A stretch of DNA of 15,746 bases from Tannerella sp. (GTDB taxonomy: Bacteria > Bacteroidota > Bacteroidia > Bacteroidales > Tannerellaceae): contig JAITQL010000022.1 in the NCBI GenBank assembly GCA_031288935.1, forward strand, positions 1 through 15,746, written 5' to 3'. The position numbers were made by a program, and so were the translations under genes. Shown in pieces: positions 6,614 to 14,664 of the stretch; positions within the stretch are counted from its first letter, which is position 1; each line of letters begins with the position of its first letter. A model generated the notes under the pieces. That model was not told where the DNA came from. It searched no databases and worked only from the letters and a program-made list of their open reading frames with translations.

Positions 6614-7420
6614 CTAATCGCTTTGCCGGGCAGCGATGGTCGAATCCATCTGCGCAATGGCAGGCGAGCCGTAGCGATATTTCATCAACGTGAAATTGTC
6701 CAGATAAATCTTGTGGAACGCGGTGTCTGCCGTGTTCAACCGGATGTAGCCATATACCCGCTTCACCCGTTTGGTGGGAATGGTTTTCAGGTAGATTTCA
6801 TGGTATCCGTCCGCGGTGACGGTGCTTTTTGCAACAAGGGCCGTATCGCCCTGAAAGGCCTTGAAGCAGGCTTCTATGGGCGCATTCATGTCCGGCGTAA
6901 TGCCCCATACCTGCCATCCCAGCACAAAGGCGCTTCCGGATGAATAGGGATCGTCGGGCAGAAGGTCGAAAATCACGCGGCTGGAAAGCGATTGCGGCAT
7001 AAATTCATAGTACCTGCGAAAAATCCATATGTCCAGCGAATCCGCATTGGAGGTCGGGGCGACATCGGGTTTTACGTCGCCAAGGGCTTCTATTTGCCGC
7101 TTGACGTCCGCCACCGCCAGGTTATACATCCGCATGTATTGCTCCAGATGTTTTCCATACCAGATCAATGAACTGTCGTATTCGGCTTCCGTCACCTGAT
7201 ATTTCTCGAATATGGACTGGTACAGCGTTCGCCTTTCGGGATACGTATATTGCGGATTCATGCCGGTCATTGTCTCCGCCAGTTGCACGTCGACAATCAG
7301 TTTCTGCATTTTCTTTTCCGGGATGATTCCTGCGGGCGTCCGGCTGCAGGCCAGCAAAACCACCGCAGCGAACAACGCTACTCCCCGCCTGATACCTGCC
7401 TCAAGATACGTCTTCGCCAT
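6614..7420 (-). CDS. DUF4296 family lipoprotein
   Basis: The protein has 268 residues from the ATG at 7418-7420. It begins with a short basic segment, a hydrophobic stretch (GVALFAAVVLLAC) and a lipobox LLAC with Cys25, so it is predicted to be exported and lipidated. The following region, PEKKMQKLIVDVQLAETMTG and QSIFEKYQVTEAEYDSSLIWYGKHLEQY, resembles the DUF4296 domain common in Bacteroidota. The C-terminal half is beta-rich in appearance and of unknown role. The gene begins 8 bp after lspA, whose product would process this very lipoprotein, and it is the last gene of the ileS-dksA-lspA set. The open frame continues upstream to 7567, but that extension overlaps lspA and lacks the signal peptide at its start. 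Confidence 0.85.
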   Translation of the reverse strand: MAKTYLEAGIRRGVALFAAVVLLACSRTPAGIIPEKKMQKLIVDVQLAETMTGMNPQYTYPERRTLYQSIFEKYQVTEAEYDSSLIWYGKHLEQYMRMYNLAVADVKRQIEALGDVKPDVAPTSNADSLDIWIFRRYYEFMPQSLSSRVIFDLLPDDPYSSGSAFVLGWQVWGITPDMNAPIEACFKAFQGDTALVAKSTVTADGYHEIYLKTIPTKRVKRVYGYIRLNTADTAFHKIYLDNFTLMKYRYGSPAIAQMDSTIAARQSD

Positions 7421-7428
7421 GAAACGGT

Positions 7429-8043
7429 TTATTTCGAGAAACTGGCGGAAAGCATACGGCGATAAAACAGTAAGAGGATGCTTGCGCCGACGCAGATGGC
7501 AGAGTCGGCCAGGTTGAAAATCGGACGGAAGAAGATAAAGTCCTCTCCCCCCCAGACCGGAAACCATTCCGGGTAATGTGTCTGTATCAGGGGGAAATAA
7601 AGCATGTCTACGACTTTCCCGTGCAAATACGTGGCATAGCCGCCCCCTTCGGGCAGGAAAGTGGCAATTTGTCCATAGCTGTGGTCAAAGACCACTCCGT
7701 AAAACAGGCAGTCAATGATATTTCCCGTTGCTCCGGCAAAAATCAGGGCGATACAGGCCAGGTATCCGAAGGAAACGTTGCTCCGTATCAGCCGGAAGAT
7801 GTAGTACCCGATAGCTATTACCGCTGCAATCCGGAATATGGAAAGCAGCCACTTGTTCAACAGCTCCATCCCGAACGCCATGCCGGGGTTTTCGGTAAAA
7901 TAGAGTTGGAACCAGGAGAATACATGGATGCTTTCATGCAGTTGCATGTGCGTTTTCACCCAGATTTTCAAACCCTGGTCAAGAGCGAGGAGCAACAGGA
8001 TAAGAGTGATCGCTCCCCATGCCTTTTTATTTTTTGATTGCAT
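7429..8043 (-). CDS. lspA: Lipoprotein signal peptidase (signal peptidase II)
   Basis: LspA is the inner-membrane aspartyl protease that removes signal peptides from diacylated prolipoproteins. The 204-residue protein has several hydrophobic segments (about 10-28, 66-84, 94-115, 180-195). It has the conserved NPGMAFG (52-58), GNIID (107-111), VVDM with the likely catalytic D146, and FNLAD with the second catalytic D180. Between GNIID and FNLAD there is an insert of about 35 residues compared with E. coli LspA, common in Bacteroidota. The gene lies 22 bp after dksA and 8 bp before a lipoprotein gene, consistent with one operon. Confidence 0.95.
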   Translation of the reverse strand: MQSKNKKAWGAITLILLLLALDQGLKIWVKTHMQLHESIHVFSWFQLYFTENPGMAFGMELLNKWLLSIFRIAAVIAIGYYIFRLIRSNVSFGYLACIALIFAGATGNIIDCLFYGVVFDHSYGQIATFLPEGGGYATYLHGKVVDMLYFPLIQTHYPEWFPVWGGEDFIFFRPIFNLADSAICVGASILLLFYRRMLSASFSK

Positions 8044-8065
8044 GTTGTCTTGCTTTTTCGTCCGG

Positions 8066-8446
8066 TTATTTTACTCCGCTTTGTTTGGCTTCGATACTCA
8101 ACGTTGCGTGGGGCACGGCACGCAGCCGGTCTTTGGAAATCAATTTCCCCGACCCGCGGCAGAGGCCGTACGTCTTGTTCTCGATGCGAATCAGCGCTGC
8201 CTGCAAATTCTGGATAAATTTCATCTGTCGTTGTGCCAGACGTCCGGCCTCTTCTTTCGACAGGGTGGCGGCTCCTTCTTCCAATACCTTGAACGTAGGG
8301 GATGTGTCCGACACATCATTGCCATCCGAATTGGTCAATCCTGCTCTCAACGAATCGTAGTCTTTCTTTGCCACATCCAGTTTTTCCAGGATAATTGCCC
8401 GAAATTCTTCCAGCTCTACATCCGAATATCTTGTTTTTTCTGCCAT
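8066..8446 (-). CDS. DksA/TraR family protein with degenerate zinc finger
   Basis: The 126-residue protein has an N-terminal coiled-coil region (about 8-90) rich in Glu, Lys and Leu, and a C-terminal DksA/TraR finger-like segment YGLCRGSGKLISKDRLRAVP (93-112). Only one of the four usual zinc cysteines remains (C96), so zinc binding in the classical way is unlikely; Bacteroidota homologues commonly look like this. Proteins of this family act in the RNA polymerase secondary channel and change the response to ppGpp. Whether this short form does so is inference. It lies 67 bp after ileS with its own TAnnTTTG box, and 22 bp before lspA. Confidence 0.88.
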   Translation of the reverse strand: MAEKTRYSDVELEEFRAIILEKLDVAKKDYDSLRAGLTNSDGNDVSDTSPTFKVLEEGAATLSKEEAGRLAQRQMKFIQNLQAALIRIENKTYGLCRGSGKLISKDRLRAVPHATLSIEAKQSGVK

Positions 8447-8488
8447 AATTCAACTTTTTAATTGGGTTATACGTTCTGTTTCTGTTCT

Positions 8489-8496
8489 CAAATATA
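8489..8496 (-). promoter_or_regulatory. Candidate -7 box for dksA-lspA-DUF4296
   Basis: TATATTTG on the minus strand matches TAnnTTTG and lies about 43 bp before the dksA ATG, in the short gap after ileS. No clear -33 element was found; that region falls in the end of ileS. It would let the downstream genes be expressed independently of ileS. Confidence 0.5.
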
Positions 8497-8513
8497 CGAT
8501 GAAATTCAATATA

Positions 8514-11500
8514 CTACCTTACTTTCTCTATTTTTACACACACACTGAAGCCATCCATGTCCAAAACCGTCCCGTCCGCCGGTTCGTCTTCCGTCACTTC
8601 AATCGCAACGGCCAGCACTTGATTCGCAATGTACTCCCTGTGCGTTTCCAGGGCAGCCTCCATTTCCTTAACGGAACAGATGAGGACGCGGATTTTGTCC
8701 GTAATCTCAAACCCGCTGCTTTTGCGCAGGTTTTGAATGCGATTCACCAGTTCGCGCGCCAGCCCTTCCTTGCTCAGCTCGTCCGTCACCGTGATGTCCA
8801 GCGCAATCGTCCATGCGCCTTCGTTGGCAACCAGCCAGCCGGGAATATCTTCGGAGATGATCTCCACATCCGACAGGGCGATCACCGCCTGCTGCCCGTC
8901 GATGTCGAACGAAAAAGAGCCGTCCTTTTCAAACGCGGCAATCTCCTGCCGGCTCATCGACTGGATGGCCGCCGACAATGGCTTCATGATCTTTCCGTAT
9001 CGCGGGCCTAACTTCTTGAAGTCGGGTTTGATTCTTTTCACCAGCACGTCGCCCGTATCTTCTACAAATTGCAGGGATTTTACGTTCACCTCATTTAAGA
9101 TCAAATTTTTCACGGCATCGACCGCTTCTTTCCGGCGAATGTCGGTCACCGGCACCAGCAGGGTTTGCAGCGGCTGCCGCACCTTGATGTTGACTTTCCG
9201 GCGAAGCGCCAGCACCATGGACGAGACGGTCTGCGCCAACTGCATCCGTTCTTCCAGCAGGGCATCGACGGCTTCCGCCCGATGAACGGGGAAATCCGCC
9301 AAATGCACGGACTCTGCCTGTTCATGTCCAGAAACGTGCGTCAAATCCCGGTAAAGCCGGTCGGCATAAAACGGCGCAATCGGCGCCATCAGCTTGCTGA
9401 CGGTTTCCAGACAGGTGTACAGCGTTTGATAGGCGGATAATTTGTCGGCAGTCATGCCGCCGCCCCAGAAGCGACGACGGTTCAGCCGCACGTACCAGTT
9501 GCTCAGGTTGTCGTTGACAAAATCGGAGATGGCGCGTCCGGCGCGGGTCGGCTCGTATGTTTCGTAATATTCGTCTACTTCTTTTATCAGCGAATGGAGC
9601 AGGGACAAAATCCAGCGGTCAATCTCCGGACGGTCTTCCGTTGCCACATCCGCCTCGCTGCCGGTAAACCCGTCTACATTGGCATACAAGGCAAAGAAGG
9701 CGTAGGTGTTATAGAGCGTGCCGAAAAACTTGCGGCGTACTTCTTCGATGCCTTCCACATCGAATTTGATATTGTCCCACGGCGAGGCATTCGTGATCAT
9801 GTACCAGCGCAAAGCGTCCGAGCCGTATTTCTCGATGGTCGTAAACGGGTCGACGGCATTCCCCAGCCGTTTAGACATTTTGTTTCCGTTTTTATCCAGT
9901 ACCAGTCCGTTAGACACAACGGCCCTGAACGACACGCTGTCGAAAATCATGACCGCGATGGCGTGTAAAGTAAAAAACCATCCCCGCGTCTGGTCAACGC
10001 CTTCCGCGATAAAGTCGGCGGGATAGCCCGTACCCAGACTTTTCTCACTGAAAGGGTAATGTATCTGCGCATAAGGCATGGAACCCGAATCGAACCAGAC
10101 GTCAATCAGGTCGGCTTCGCGCTTCATCGGCTGTCCCTTGTCGGAAACAAGCACAATTTCATCCACAGCCGGACGGTGCAAGTCTATCTTGCGGTAATTT
10201 TCCGCGGAACAGTCGCCCGGTTGAAAACCGTTATCCCGGTAGGGATTGCTTTTCATCCATCCGGCAGCAACGGCTTTATCCATCTCGCGATACAGTTCTT
10301 CCACGGACCCGATGCACTTTTCTTCCGTTCCGTCCTCTGTCCGCCAGATCGGCAACGGCGTGCCCCAGTAACGGCTGCGGCTCAGGTTCCAGTCCTGCAG
10401 GTTTTCCAGCCATTTGCCAAAACGGCCGGTACCGGTACTTTGCGGTTTCCAGTTGATCGTTTCGTTCAGTTCCATCATCCGTTCGCGACAGGCCGTCGTC
10501 CGGATAAACCAGCTGTCGAGCGGGTAATACAACACCGGCTTGTCTGTTCGCCAGCAATGCGGATAGTTATGCGTATACTTTTCTATTTTGAAGGCCAGAC
10601 CCTGTTGCTTCAACATGACGCAAAGGTCTACATCCAGCGTAGCATCCCTGTCCGTCAGGGTCGGGTCGTATTCGTTTTTGACGAAGCGACCGGCGTAGGG
10701 CTGATAGATTGTCGCGTTGACATTCGACGCAACGTATGCTTCATCCAGTTCTTCCAGTCGGAAATAACGCCCCTGCAGGTCGACGGCCGGACGAAGGTTA
10801 CCCTGTTTATCTACTAACTGAAGCGGGGGGACGCCGAAGTTTTTGGCTACACGTGCATCGTCGGCGCCAAACGTCGGCGCGGTATGCACAATTCCCGTAC
10901 CGTCTTCCGTCGTCACATAGTCGCCTGAAATCACACGGAAAGCGCCTTCTCCGGGGTTAAACCACGGAATCAGCTGTTCGTATTCCATTCCGACCAGATC
11001 GGCTCCGCTGTATTCCGTCTCCATGATTTGGTAGGGAAGCAGCTTGTCGCCGGTCTTGTACGCTTCCAGCGCCAAGCCTTCGGCTTTCGGGTTGAAGTGG
11101 GCGCTCACCAGGTCTTTGGCCAGAATGACCGTAACAGGGTCGCCCGTGTAGGGGTTGTACGTTTTTACAGCGACGTAGCGGATTTTCAGCCCGACGCAGA
11201 GCGCCGTGTTGGAAGGCAGCGTCCAGGGCGTTGTCGTCCATGCAATGAAATAAGGTATGCCCCATCCCGTCATTTCCGGCTTCGGATGTTTGATTTTGAA
11301 CATGGCCACCGCCGTGGTATCCTTTACGTCGCGGTAACAACCCGGCTGGTTCAGTTCGTGCGTGCTCAGCCCCGTACCGGCCGCCGGCGAATAAGGCTGA
11401 ATCGTATATCCCTTGTACAGCAGTCCTTTTTTATACAGTTCCTTCAGCAGATACCACAAAGATTCGATGTAAGGGCTTTCGCAGGTAACGTAGGGATGTT

Positions 11501-11939
11501 CCATGTCCACCCAGTAACCCATCCGCTGCGTCAGTTCTTCCCATTCGCGGGTAAACTTCATCACGTCTTTCCGGCAGGCGGCATTGTAGTCGGCCACCGA
11601 GATCGTTTTTCCGATGTCTTCTTTTGTAATATTCAACGCCTTTTCCACACCAAGTTCCACAGGCAGTCCGTGCGTGTCCCATCCTGCCTTGCGCTTGACC
11701 TGAAAACCCTTCATGGTCTTGTAACGGCAGAAAATATCCTTGATCGAACGTGCAATCACGTGATGAATACCCGGCATTCCATTTGCCGAAGGAGGGCCTT
11801 CGTAAAAAACAAACGAAGGACAGCCTTCGCGGGAGGTCACACTTTTGCGGAAGATGTCGCCATCTTGCCACGCGTTCAACACATTCTTGTTTATATCCGA
11901 CAAGTCAAACGTATTATATTCACTGAATTTATGACTCAT
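8514..11939 (-). CDS. ileS: Isoleucyl-tRNA synthetase, IleRS2-like with a GIHH active-site motif
   Basis: The 1141-residue class I synthetase charges tRNA-Ile with isoleucine. The adenylation motif is GPPSANGMPGIHHVIARSIK, where the HIGH signature is replaced by GIHH (57-60). The second signature is KMSKR (687-691). TRGWFFTLHAIAV and DVWFDSGSMPYAQ mark the catalytic domain, with the editing insertion between them (WTTTPWTLPSN). Length and motif wording place it with the eukaryote-like IleRS2 group typical of Bacteroidota. IleRS2 enzymes are known to tolerate mupirocin, and the GxHH version has been reported as strongly resistant; resistance here is inference. The gene heads the ileS-dksA-lspA-DUF4296 set and is divergent from the U32 gene. 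Confidence 0.97.
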   Translation of the reverse strand: MSHKFSEYNTFDLSDINKNVLNAWQDGDIFRKSVTSREGCPSFVFYEGPPSANGMPGIHHVIARSIKDIFCRYKTMKGFQVKRKAGWDTHGLPVELGVEKALNITKEDIGKTISVADYNAACRKDVMKFTREWEELTQRMGYWVDMEHPYVTCESPYIESLWYLLKELYKKGLLYKGYTIQPYSPAAGTGLSTHELNQPGCYRDVKDTTAVAMFKIKHPKPEMTGWGIPYFIAWTTTPWTLPSNTALCVGLKIRYVAVKTYNPYTGDPVTVILAKDLVSAHFNPKAEGLALEAYKTGDKLLPYQIMETEYSGADLVGMEYEQLIPWFNPGEGAFRVISGDYVTTEDGTGIVHTAPTFGADDARVAKNFGVPPLQLVDKQGNLRPAVDLQGRYFRLEELDEAYVASNVNATIYQPYAGRFVKNEYDPTLTDRDATLDVDLCVMLKQQGLAFKIEKYTHNYPHCWRTDKPVLYYPLDSWFIRTTACRERMMELNETINWKPQSTGTGRFGKWLENLQDWNLSRSRYWGTPLPIWRTEDGTEEKCIGSVEELYREMDKAVAAGWMKSNPYRDNGFQPGDCSAENYRKIDLHRPAVDEIVLVSDKGQPMKREADLIDVWFDSGSMPYAQIHYPFSEKSLGTGYPADFIAEGVDQTRGWFFTLHAIAVMIFDSVSFRAVVSNGLVLDKNGNKMSKRLGNAVDPFTTIEKYGSDALRWYMITNASPWDNIKFDVEGIEEVRRKFFGTLYNTYAFFALYANVDGFTGSEADVATEDRPEIDRWILSLLHSLIKEVDEYYETYEPTRAGRAISDFVNDNLSNWYVRLNRRRFWGGGMTADKLSAYQTLYTCLETVSKLMAPIAPFYADRLYRDLTHVSGHEQAESVHLADFPVHRAEAVDALLEERMQLAQTVSSMVLALRRKVNIKVRQPLQTLLVPVTDIRRKEAVDAVKNLILNEVNVKSLQFVEDTGDVLVKRIKPDFKKLGPRYGKIMKPLSAAIQSMSRQEIAAFEKDGSFSFDIDGQQAVIALSDVEIISEDIPGWLVANEGAWTIALDITVTDELSKEGLARELVNRIQNLRKSSGFEITDKIRVLICSVKEMEAALETHREYIANQVLAVAIEVTEDEPADGTVLDMDGFSVCVKIEKVR

Positions 11940-11987
11940 AACACTTCAAAATCCCTGGCAAACATTGCCGTTACGTAAAAATCGCCG

Positions 11988-11995
11988 CAAAGATA
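11988..11995 (-). promoter_or_regulatory. Candidate -7 box of the ileS promoter
   Basis: TATCTTTG followed by C on the minus strand matches TAnnTTTG. It lies about 48 bp before the ileS ATG, which implies a leader of about 40 nt. A T-rich TTTTCTG about 16 bp farther upstream is a weak -33 candidate. No T-box or other long leader structure fits, as the untranslated region is too short. Confidence 0.6.
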
Positions 11996-12060
11996 ATCGT
12001 TTTCGCTAAAACAGAAAAGTTTATTTCCTTCCATTTCAAAACAAGCCCCTCTTAATAAAA

Positions 12061-12096
12061 GTTCAATGGTCAATGTTCAAGAGTTCAAACAGGACA
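12061..12096. repeat. TTCAA-rich short repeat in the ileS-U32 intergenic region
   Basis: GTTCAATGGTCAATG followed by TTCAAGAGTTCAAAC repeats the word (G)TTCAA at short intervals. A similar run, GATTCAAGGATTCAAAATTC, follows the nucleotidyltransferase gene at 15632. The remaining 340-bp gap between the divergent genes holds the two promoter boxes. It also has a 36-codon open frame at 12157-12267 with no supporting features. Confidence 0.4.
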
Positions 12097-12124
12097 TACA
12101 GTCCTTTTATGCAAAAATAATCCG

Positions 12125-12132
12125 TAATTTTG
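12125..12132 (+). promoter_or_regulatory. Candidate -7 box for the U32/rlhA-like gene
   Basis: TAATTTTG followed by C matches TAnnTTTG. It would give a leader of about 140 nt before the ATG at 12280, unusually long for this genome's other genes. The leader shows no obvious riboswitch fold to my eye. Confidence 0.5.
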
Positions 12133-12279
12133 CGGAACTAATTCAGGGTAAAATTTATGTCTGTATCCGATTTGTTTCACTCCTTATTGTCATGCGACCG
12201 ACTGTTCATGCTTTTGTTTTCGATAAAACAGCATTGGCAGACCGGTTCTTTTTCCATGTATTCATAACTCTCGATTCAA

Positions 12280-14124
12280 ATGACAGTTGCCCGTCCCATT
12301 GAGCTGCTTGCTCCGGCCAGAGACCTGGCCTGCGGATTTGAAGCCGTTCGTCACGGCGCGGATGCCGTCTATATCGGCGCGCCGAAATTCGGTGCACGTG
12401 CGGCAGCCGGTAATCCGGTCGACGACATCGAACGGCTGTGCGACTTTGCACACCTCTTCGGCGTCCGTGTCTACGTGGCCTTGAATACTATCCTCCGGGA
12501 TGAGGAGCTGGCCGGGGCAGAAGCGTTGATCCACCGCCTCTACCGCGCCGGCATGGACGCGCTGATCGTGCAGGACATGGGCATTACGCGGCTGGACTTG
12601 CCTCCGATGCCGCTTCATGCCAGTACGCAGGCCGACAACTGCACGCCGGAGCGGGTCGCCTTCCTGCGCGACGCCGGGTTCGAGCGTGCGATACTGGCGC
12701 GTGAATTGACGCTGGAGGAAATCCGGGCGATTGCAATGCACACGCCCATGACGCTGGAGGCGTTCGTACACGGCGCACTGTGCGTGAGTTACAGTGGCCG
12801 CTGCTATCTGAGCGCCGCCCTGTGCGGTCGGAGCGCCAATCGCGGCGAGTGCGCCCAGTACTGCCGGTTGCCCTATACCCTGACCGACGCCGACGGACAG
12901 GTACTCATGGCCGACAAACATCTGCTCTCGCTCAGAGATTTGAACCGTTCGGACGAACTGGAAGCGATGATGACGGCCGGAGTGTCGTCCTTTAAAATCG
13001 AAGGCCGGCTGAAAGACGTTTCCTACGTGAAGAACATCACGGCCTGGTATCGCCGGAAATTAGACGGCGTCTTCGCGCGCAATCCGGCCTTCTGCCGCTC
13101 CTCGGCAGGCACGTCCGTCCCGACGTTCGACCCGCAGCCGGAGAAGAGTTTCAACCGCGGATTTACATCCTATTTCCTGCACGGACGGACGTCCGGGATC
13201 ACCGCCTTTGATACGCCCAAGTCCGTTGGCGAGCCGCTCGGGACGGTGAAGGCCTGTCAGGGGAAATCCTTTACGCTGGACAGCGCGAAGCCGGTGCACA
13301 ACGGCGACGGACTTGTCTTCCTCAACCGGCGCGGCGAGCTGGAGGGCTTCCGCGTGAACCGCGTGGAGGCCAATCGAATCTATCCGCTGCACATGCCCTC
13401 GCTGCGTCCCGGAACCGTCCTCCGCCGCAACTGCGACAAGGCCTTCGAGGAACTGCTGTCCAGGCCTTCTGCCGAACGCCGGCTGTCCGTGGAACTGGAA
13501 TTTTATGATACGCCCTTTGGCTTTGCGCTCGAAGCCACGGACGAGACCGGCGCCCGCGTCATCATCGTCCGTCCGTTTGAAAAGACACTGTCCCGCAAGC
13601 CCGTGGAGGAGCCTCTGCGGATGCAGCTGTCCCGATGGGGGAACACGCCTTTCCGGCCGGCCGGCATAGAGATACGTCTGCACAAGTCATGGTTTGTGCC
13701 CCTGTCATTAGCAGGCGAGATGCGGCGCGAGGCGGCGGAAAAGCTGGTACGGGTGCGCCGGATGCGTTACCGGCGTCCGCAGGTGAGGCGGGATATCTAT
13801 GATACATCCGTACCCTGTCCTTCAAAGCGGCTGGATTATACGGCCAACGTCTCCAACACGCTGGCGGAGGCCTTTTACGCATCGCATGGCGTCGAAGCGG
13901 TGGAGCCGGCCTTTGAACTGGCGCCCCGAACGGACGTGCCGCTGATGTATGCGAAACACTGTTTGCGTTACAGCCTGGGAGGATGTCCCGTGCACCACGG
14001 TCGCAAACTGCCTTCCTGCAGGGAACCGCTCTTCCTGACGTACAGACAGACACGTCTGCGCTTGCAGTTTGACTGCCGGGAGTGCCGGATGCTCGTCTTT
14101 CATCATCCCGGCGATTCGCGCTGA
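12280..14124 (+). CDS. rlhA: U32 family protein with DUF3656 region, RlhA-like (23S rRNA C2501 hydroxylation)
   Basis: The 614-residue protein starts with the U32 signature region (IELLAPARDLACGFEAVRHG, then GADAVYIGAPKFGARAAAGN). It carries the family core EAFVHGALCVSYSGRCYLSA (160-179), with cysteines at 168, 175, 182, 191 and 195 that probably include Fe-S ligands. The later part contains MQLSRWGNTPFRP, typical of the DUF3656 segment, and a Cys/His-rich tail (CLRYSLGGCPVHHG and FDCRECRM). E. coli RlhA (YdcP), of similar architecture and about 650 residues, hydroxylates C2501 of 23S rRNA using prephenate-derived chemistry. Assignment to this function rather than another U32 activity (for example tRNA hydroxylation) rests on size and the DUF3656 part. 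The old label peptidase is probably misleading. It is divergent from ileS. Confidence 0.85.
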   Translation: MTVARPIELLAPARDLACGFEAVRHGADAVYIGAPKFGARAAAGNPVDDIERLCDFAHLFGVRVYVALNTILRDEELAGAEALIHRLYRAGMDALIVQDMGITRLDLPPMPLHASTQADNCTPERVAFLRDAGFERAILARELTLEEIRAIAMHTPMTLEAFVHGALCVSYSGRCYLSAALCGRSANRGECAQYCRLPYTLTDADGQVLMADKHLLSLRDLNRSDELEAMMTAGVSSFKIEGRLKDVSYVKNITAWYRRKLDGVFARNPAFCRSSAGTSVPTFDPQPEKSFNRGFTSYFLHGRTSGITAFDTPKSVGEPLGTVKACQGKSFTLDSAKPVHNGDGLVFLNRRGELEGFRVNRVEANRIYPLHMPSLRPGTVLRRNCDKAFEELLSRPSAERRLSVELEFYDTPFGFALEATDETGARVIIVRPFEKTLSRKPVEEPLRMQLSRWGNTPFRPAGIEIRLHKSWFVPLSLAGEMRREAAEKLVRVRRMRYRRPQVRRDIYDTSVPCPSKRLDYTANVSNTLAEAFYASHGVEAVEPAFELAPRTDVPLMYAKHCLRYSLGGCPVHHGRKLPSCREPLFLTYRQTRLRLQFDCRECRMLVFHHPGDSR

Positions 14125-14198
14125 TAGAAGTTCCGTTGCCGGTGATGAAGGTTTTGTTTCCCCGGAATATTTTGCGCATGAATCAAAACTTAATGTGC

Positions 14199-14298
14199 AA
14201 AAAGAAGGCCTTCGTCGACGTTCACCAAGACTGGATTGATCTTGGGTGTTATGTTTAGCAACGCTACCGGAAGGCCTTCAAAATTGACTCGATTAATC
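14199..14298 (-). ncRNA. Candidate small structured RNA with built-in terminator
   Basis: On the minus strand two identical 10-mers, GAAGGCCTTC (14270-14279 and 14204-14213), can pair with each other to close a 56-nt interior, and the second is followed directly by TTTTT. Inside, TAGC-GTT-GCTA (14256-14266) and CACCCAAGA...TCTTGGTG (14223-14248) form two hairpins, and CGTCGACG is self-complementary. A TATATTTG box sits just upstream at 14305-14312, so a transcript of about 100 nt is predicted. No coding frame is evident. Because each 10-mer is itself a palindrome, a small transposon-like element is the alternative reading. I do not recognise a known RNA family. Confidence 0.5.
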
Positions 14299-14304
14299 AG
14301 CCTG

Positions 14305-14312
14305 CAAATATA
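14305..14312 (-). promoter_or_regulatory. Candidate promoter of the small RNA
   Basis: TATATTTG followed by C on the minus strand matches TAnnTTTG, and a TTTG lies 15 bp upstream (14328-14331), somewhat closer than the usual -33 spacing. There is no minus-strand gene to serve except the candidate RNA, since the next gene that way (U32) is on the opposite strand. Confidence 0.5.
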
Positions 14313-14462
14313 AAACTATTTTGATTGCAAATAATCTTTTCGTATGGCAGGCTGCATTTCTTGCCCCCGGGTCTGAAAAAGACGCAATGACGCCGCGTCA
14401 TACCGCCCGTATGGCACCGCCGATTCAGCTCCGTCGATCCGCGAAGCCGCAGGTAACGGTAC

Positions 14463-14634
14463 GTCGATACGGGTAAAACGGTCTGCCGATACGGGCAGAA
14501 TGATTGACCGGCTGAAGTAAAGCGACTGACCGACCTGGGTAGAGTGGTCGACCGACTGAGACAGAGTAGTCGACCGACCGGGGTAAAGCGGTCGACCGAC
14601 TGAGGCAGAACAGTCGACCGACCGGGGTAAAGTT
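14463..14634 (+). repeat. 22-bp tandem repeat array 2 (7 units plus a partial)
   Basis: Seven units of exactly 22 bp (14481-14634) follow one shortened unit of 18 bp (14463-14480), with no spacers. Unit cores are GTCGACCGAC followed by a purine-rich half such as CGGGGTAAAGCG. The last four units alternate: CCGACT-GAGrCAGA and CCGACC-GGGGTAAAG take turns, so the true recent unit is 44 bp. GGTCGACC gives each unit a small palindrome. The sequence differs from array 1, but the period and the boundary element are the same, and the purine halves (CGGGGTAAAG and CAGGGAAAG) are in matching phase. Confidence 0.92.
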
Positions 14635-14664
14635 ATACTTCACGCGGCATGGCTTTGTGCATTG
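14633..14664 (+). repeat. Boundary element closing array 2
   Basis: TTATACTTCACGCGG followed by CATGGCTTTGTGCATTG matches the sequence that closes array 1 (518-549) at about 26 of 32 positions, including an exact 11-mer TTATACTTCAC and TTTGTG. It lies on the same side of the array in the same orientation. A reversed relative is at 754-779. Confidence 0.75.

Noticed and set aside
5207..6943. A 578-codon plus-strand open frame
   Set aside because: It is antisense to nifB and the DUF4296 gene and crosses their intergenic gap. The product is rich in Arg, His and Gln without recognisable domains.
7421..7567. N-terminal extension of the DUF4296 protein
   Set aside because: It overlaps lspA and would bury the lipoprotein signal peptide, which begins cleanly at the ATG at 7420.
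12157..12267. A 36-codon plus-strand frame upstream of the U32 gene
   Set aside because: No ribosome-binding site, no recognisable sequence, and it sits in an AT-rich leader; probably chance, though a leader peptide cannot be excluded.
12262..12921. Minus-strand open frame of 219 codons, and a similar one at 13060-13683
   Set aside because: Both are antisense to the well-supported U32/DUF3656 gene in GC-rich DNA.
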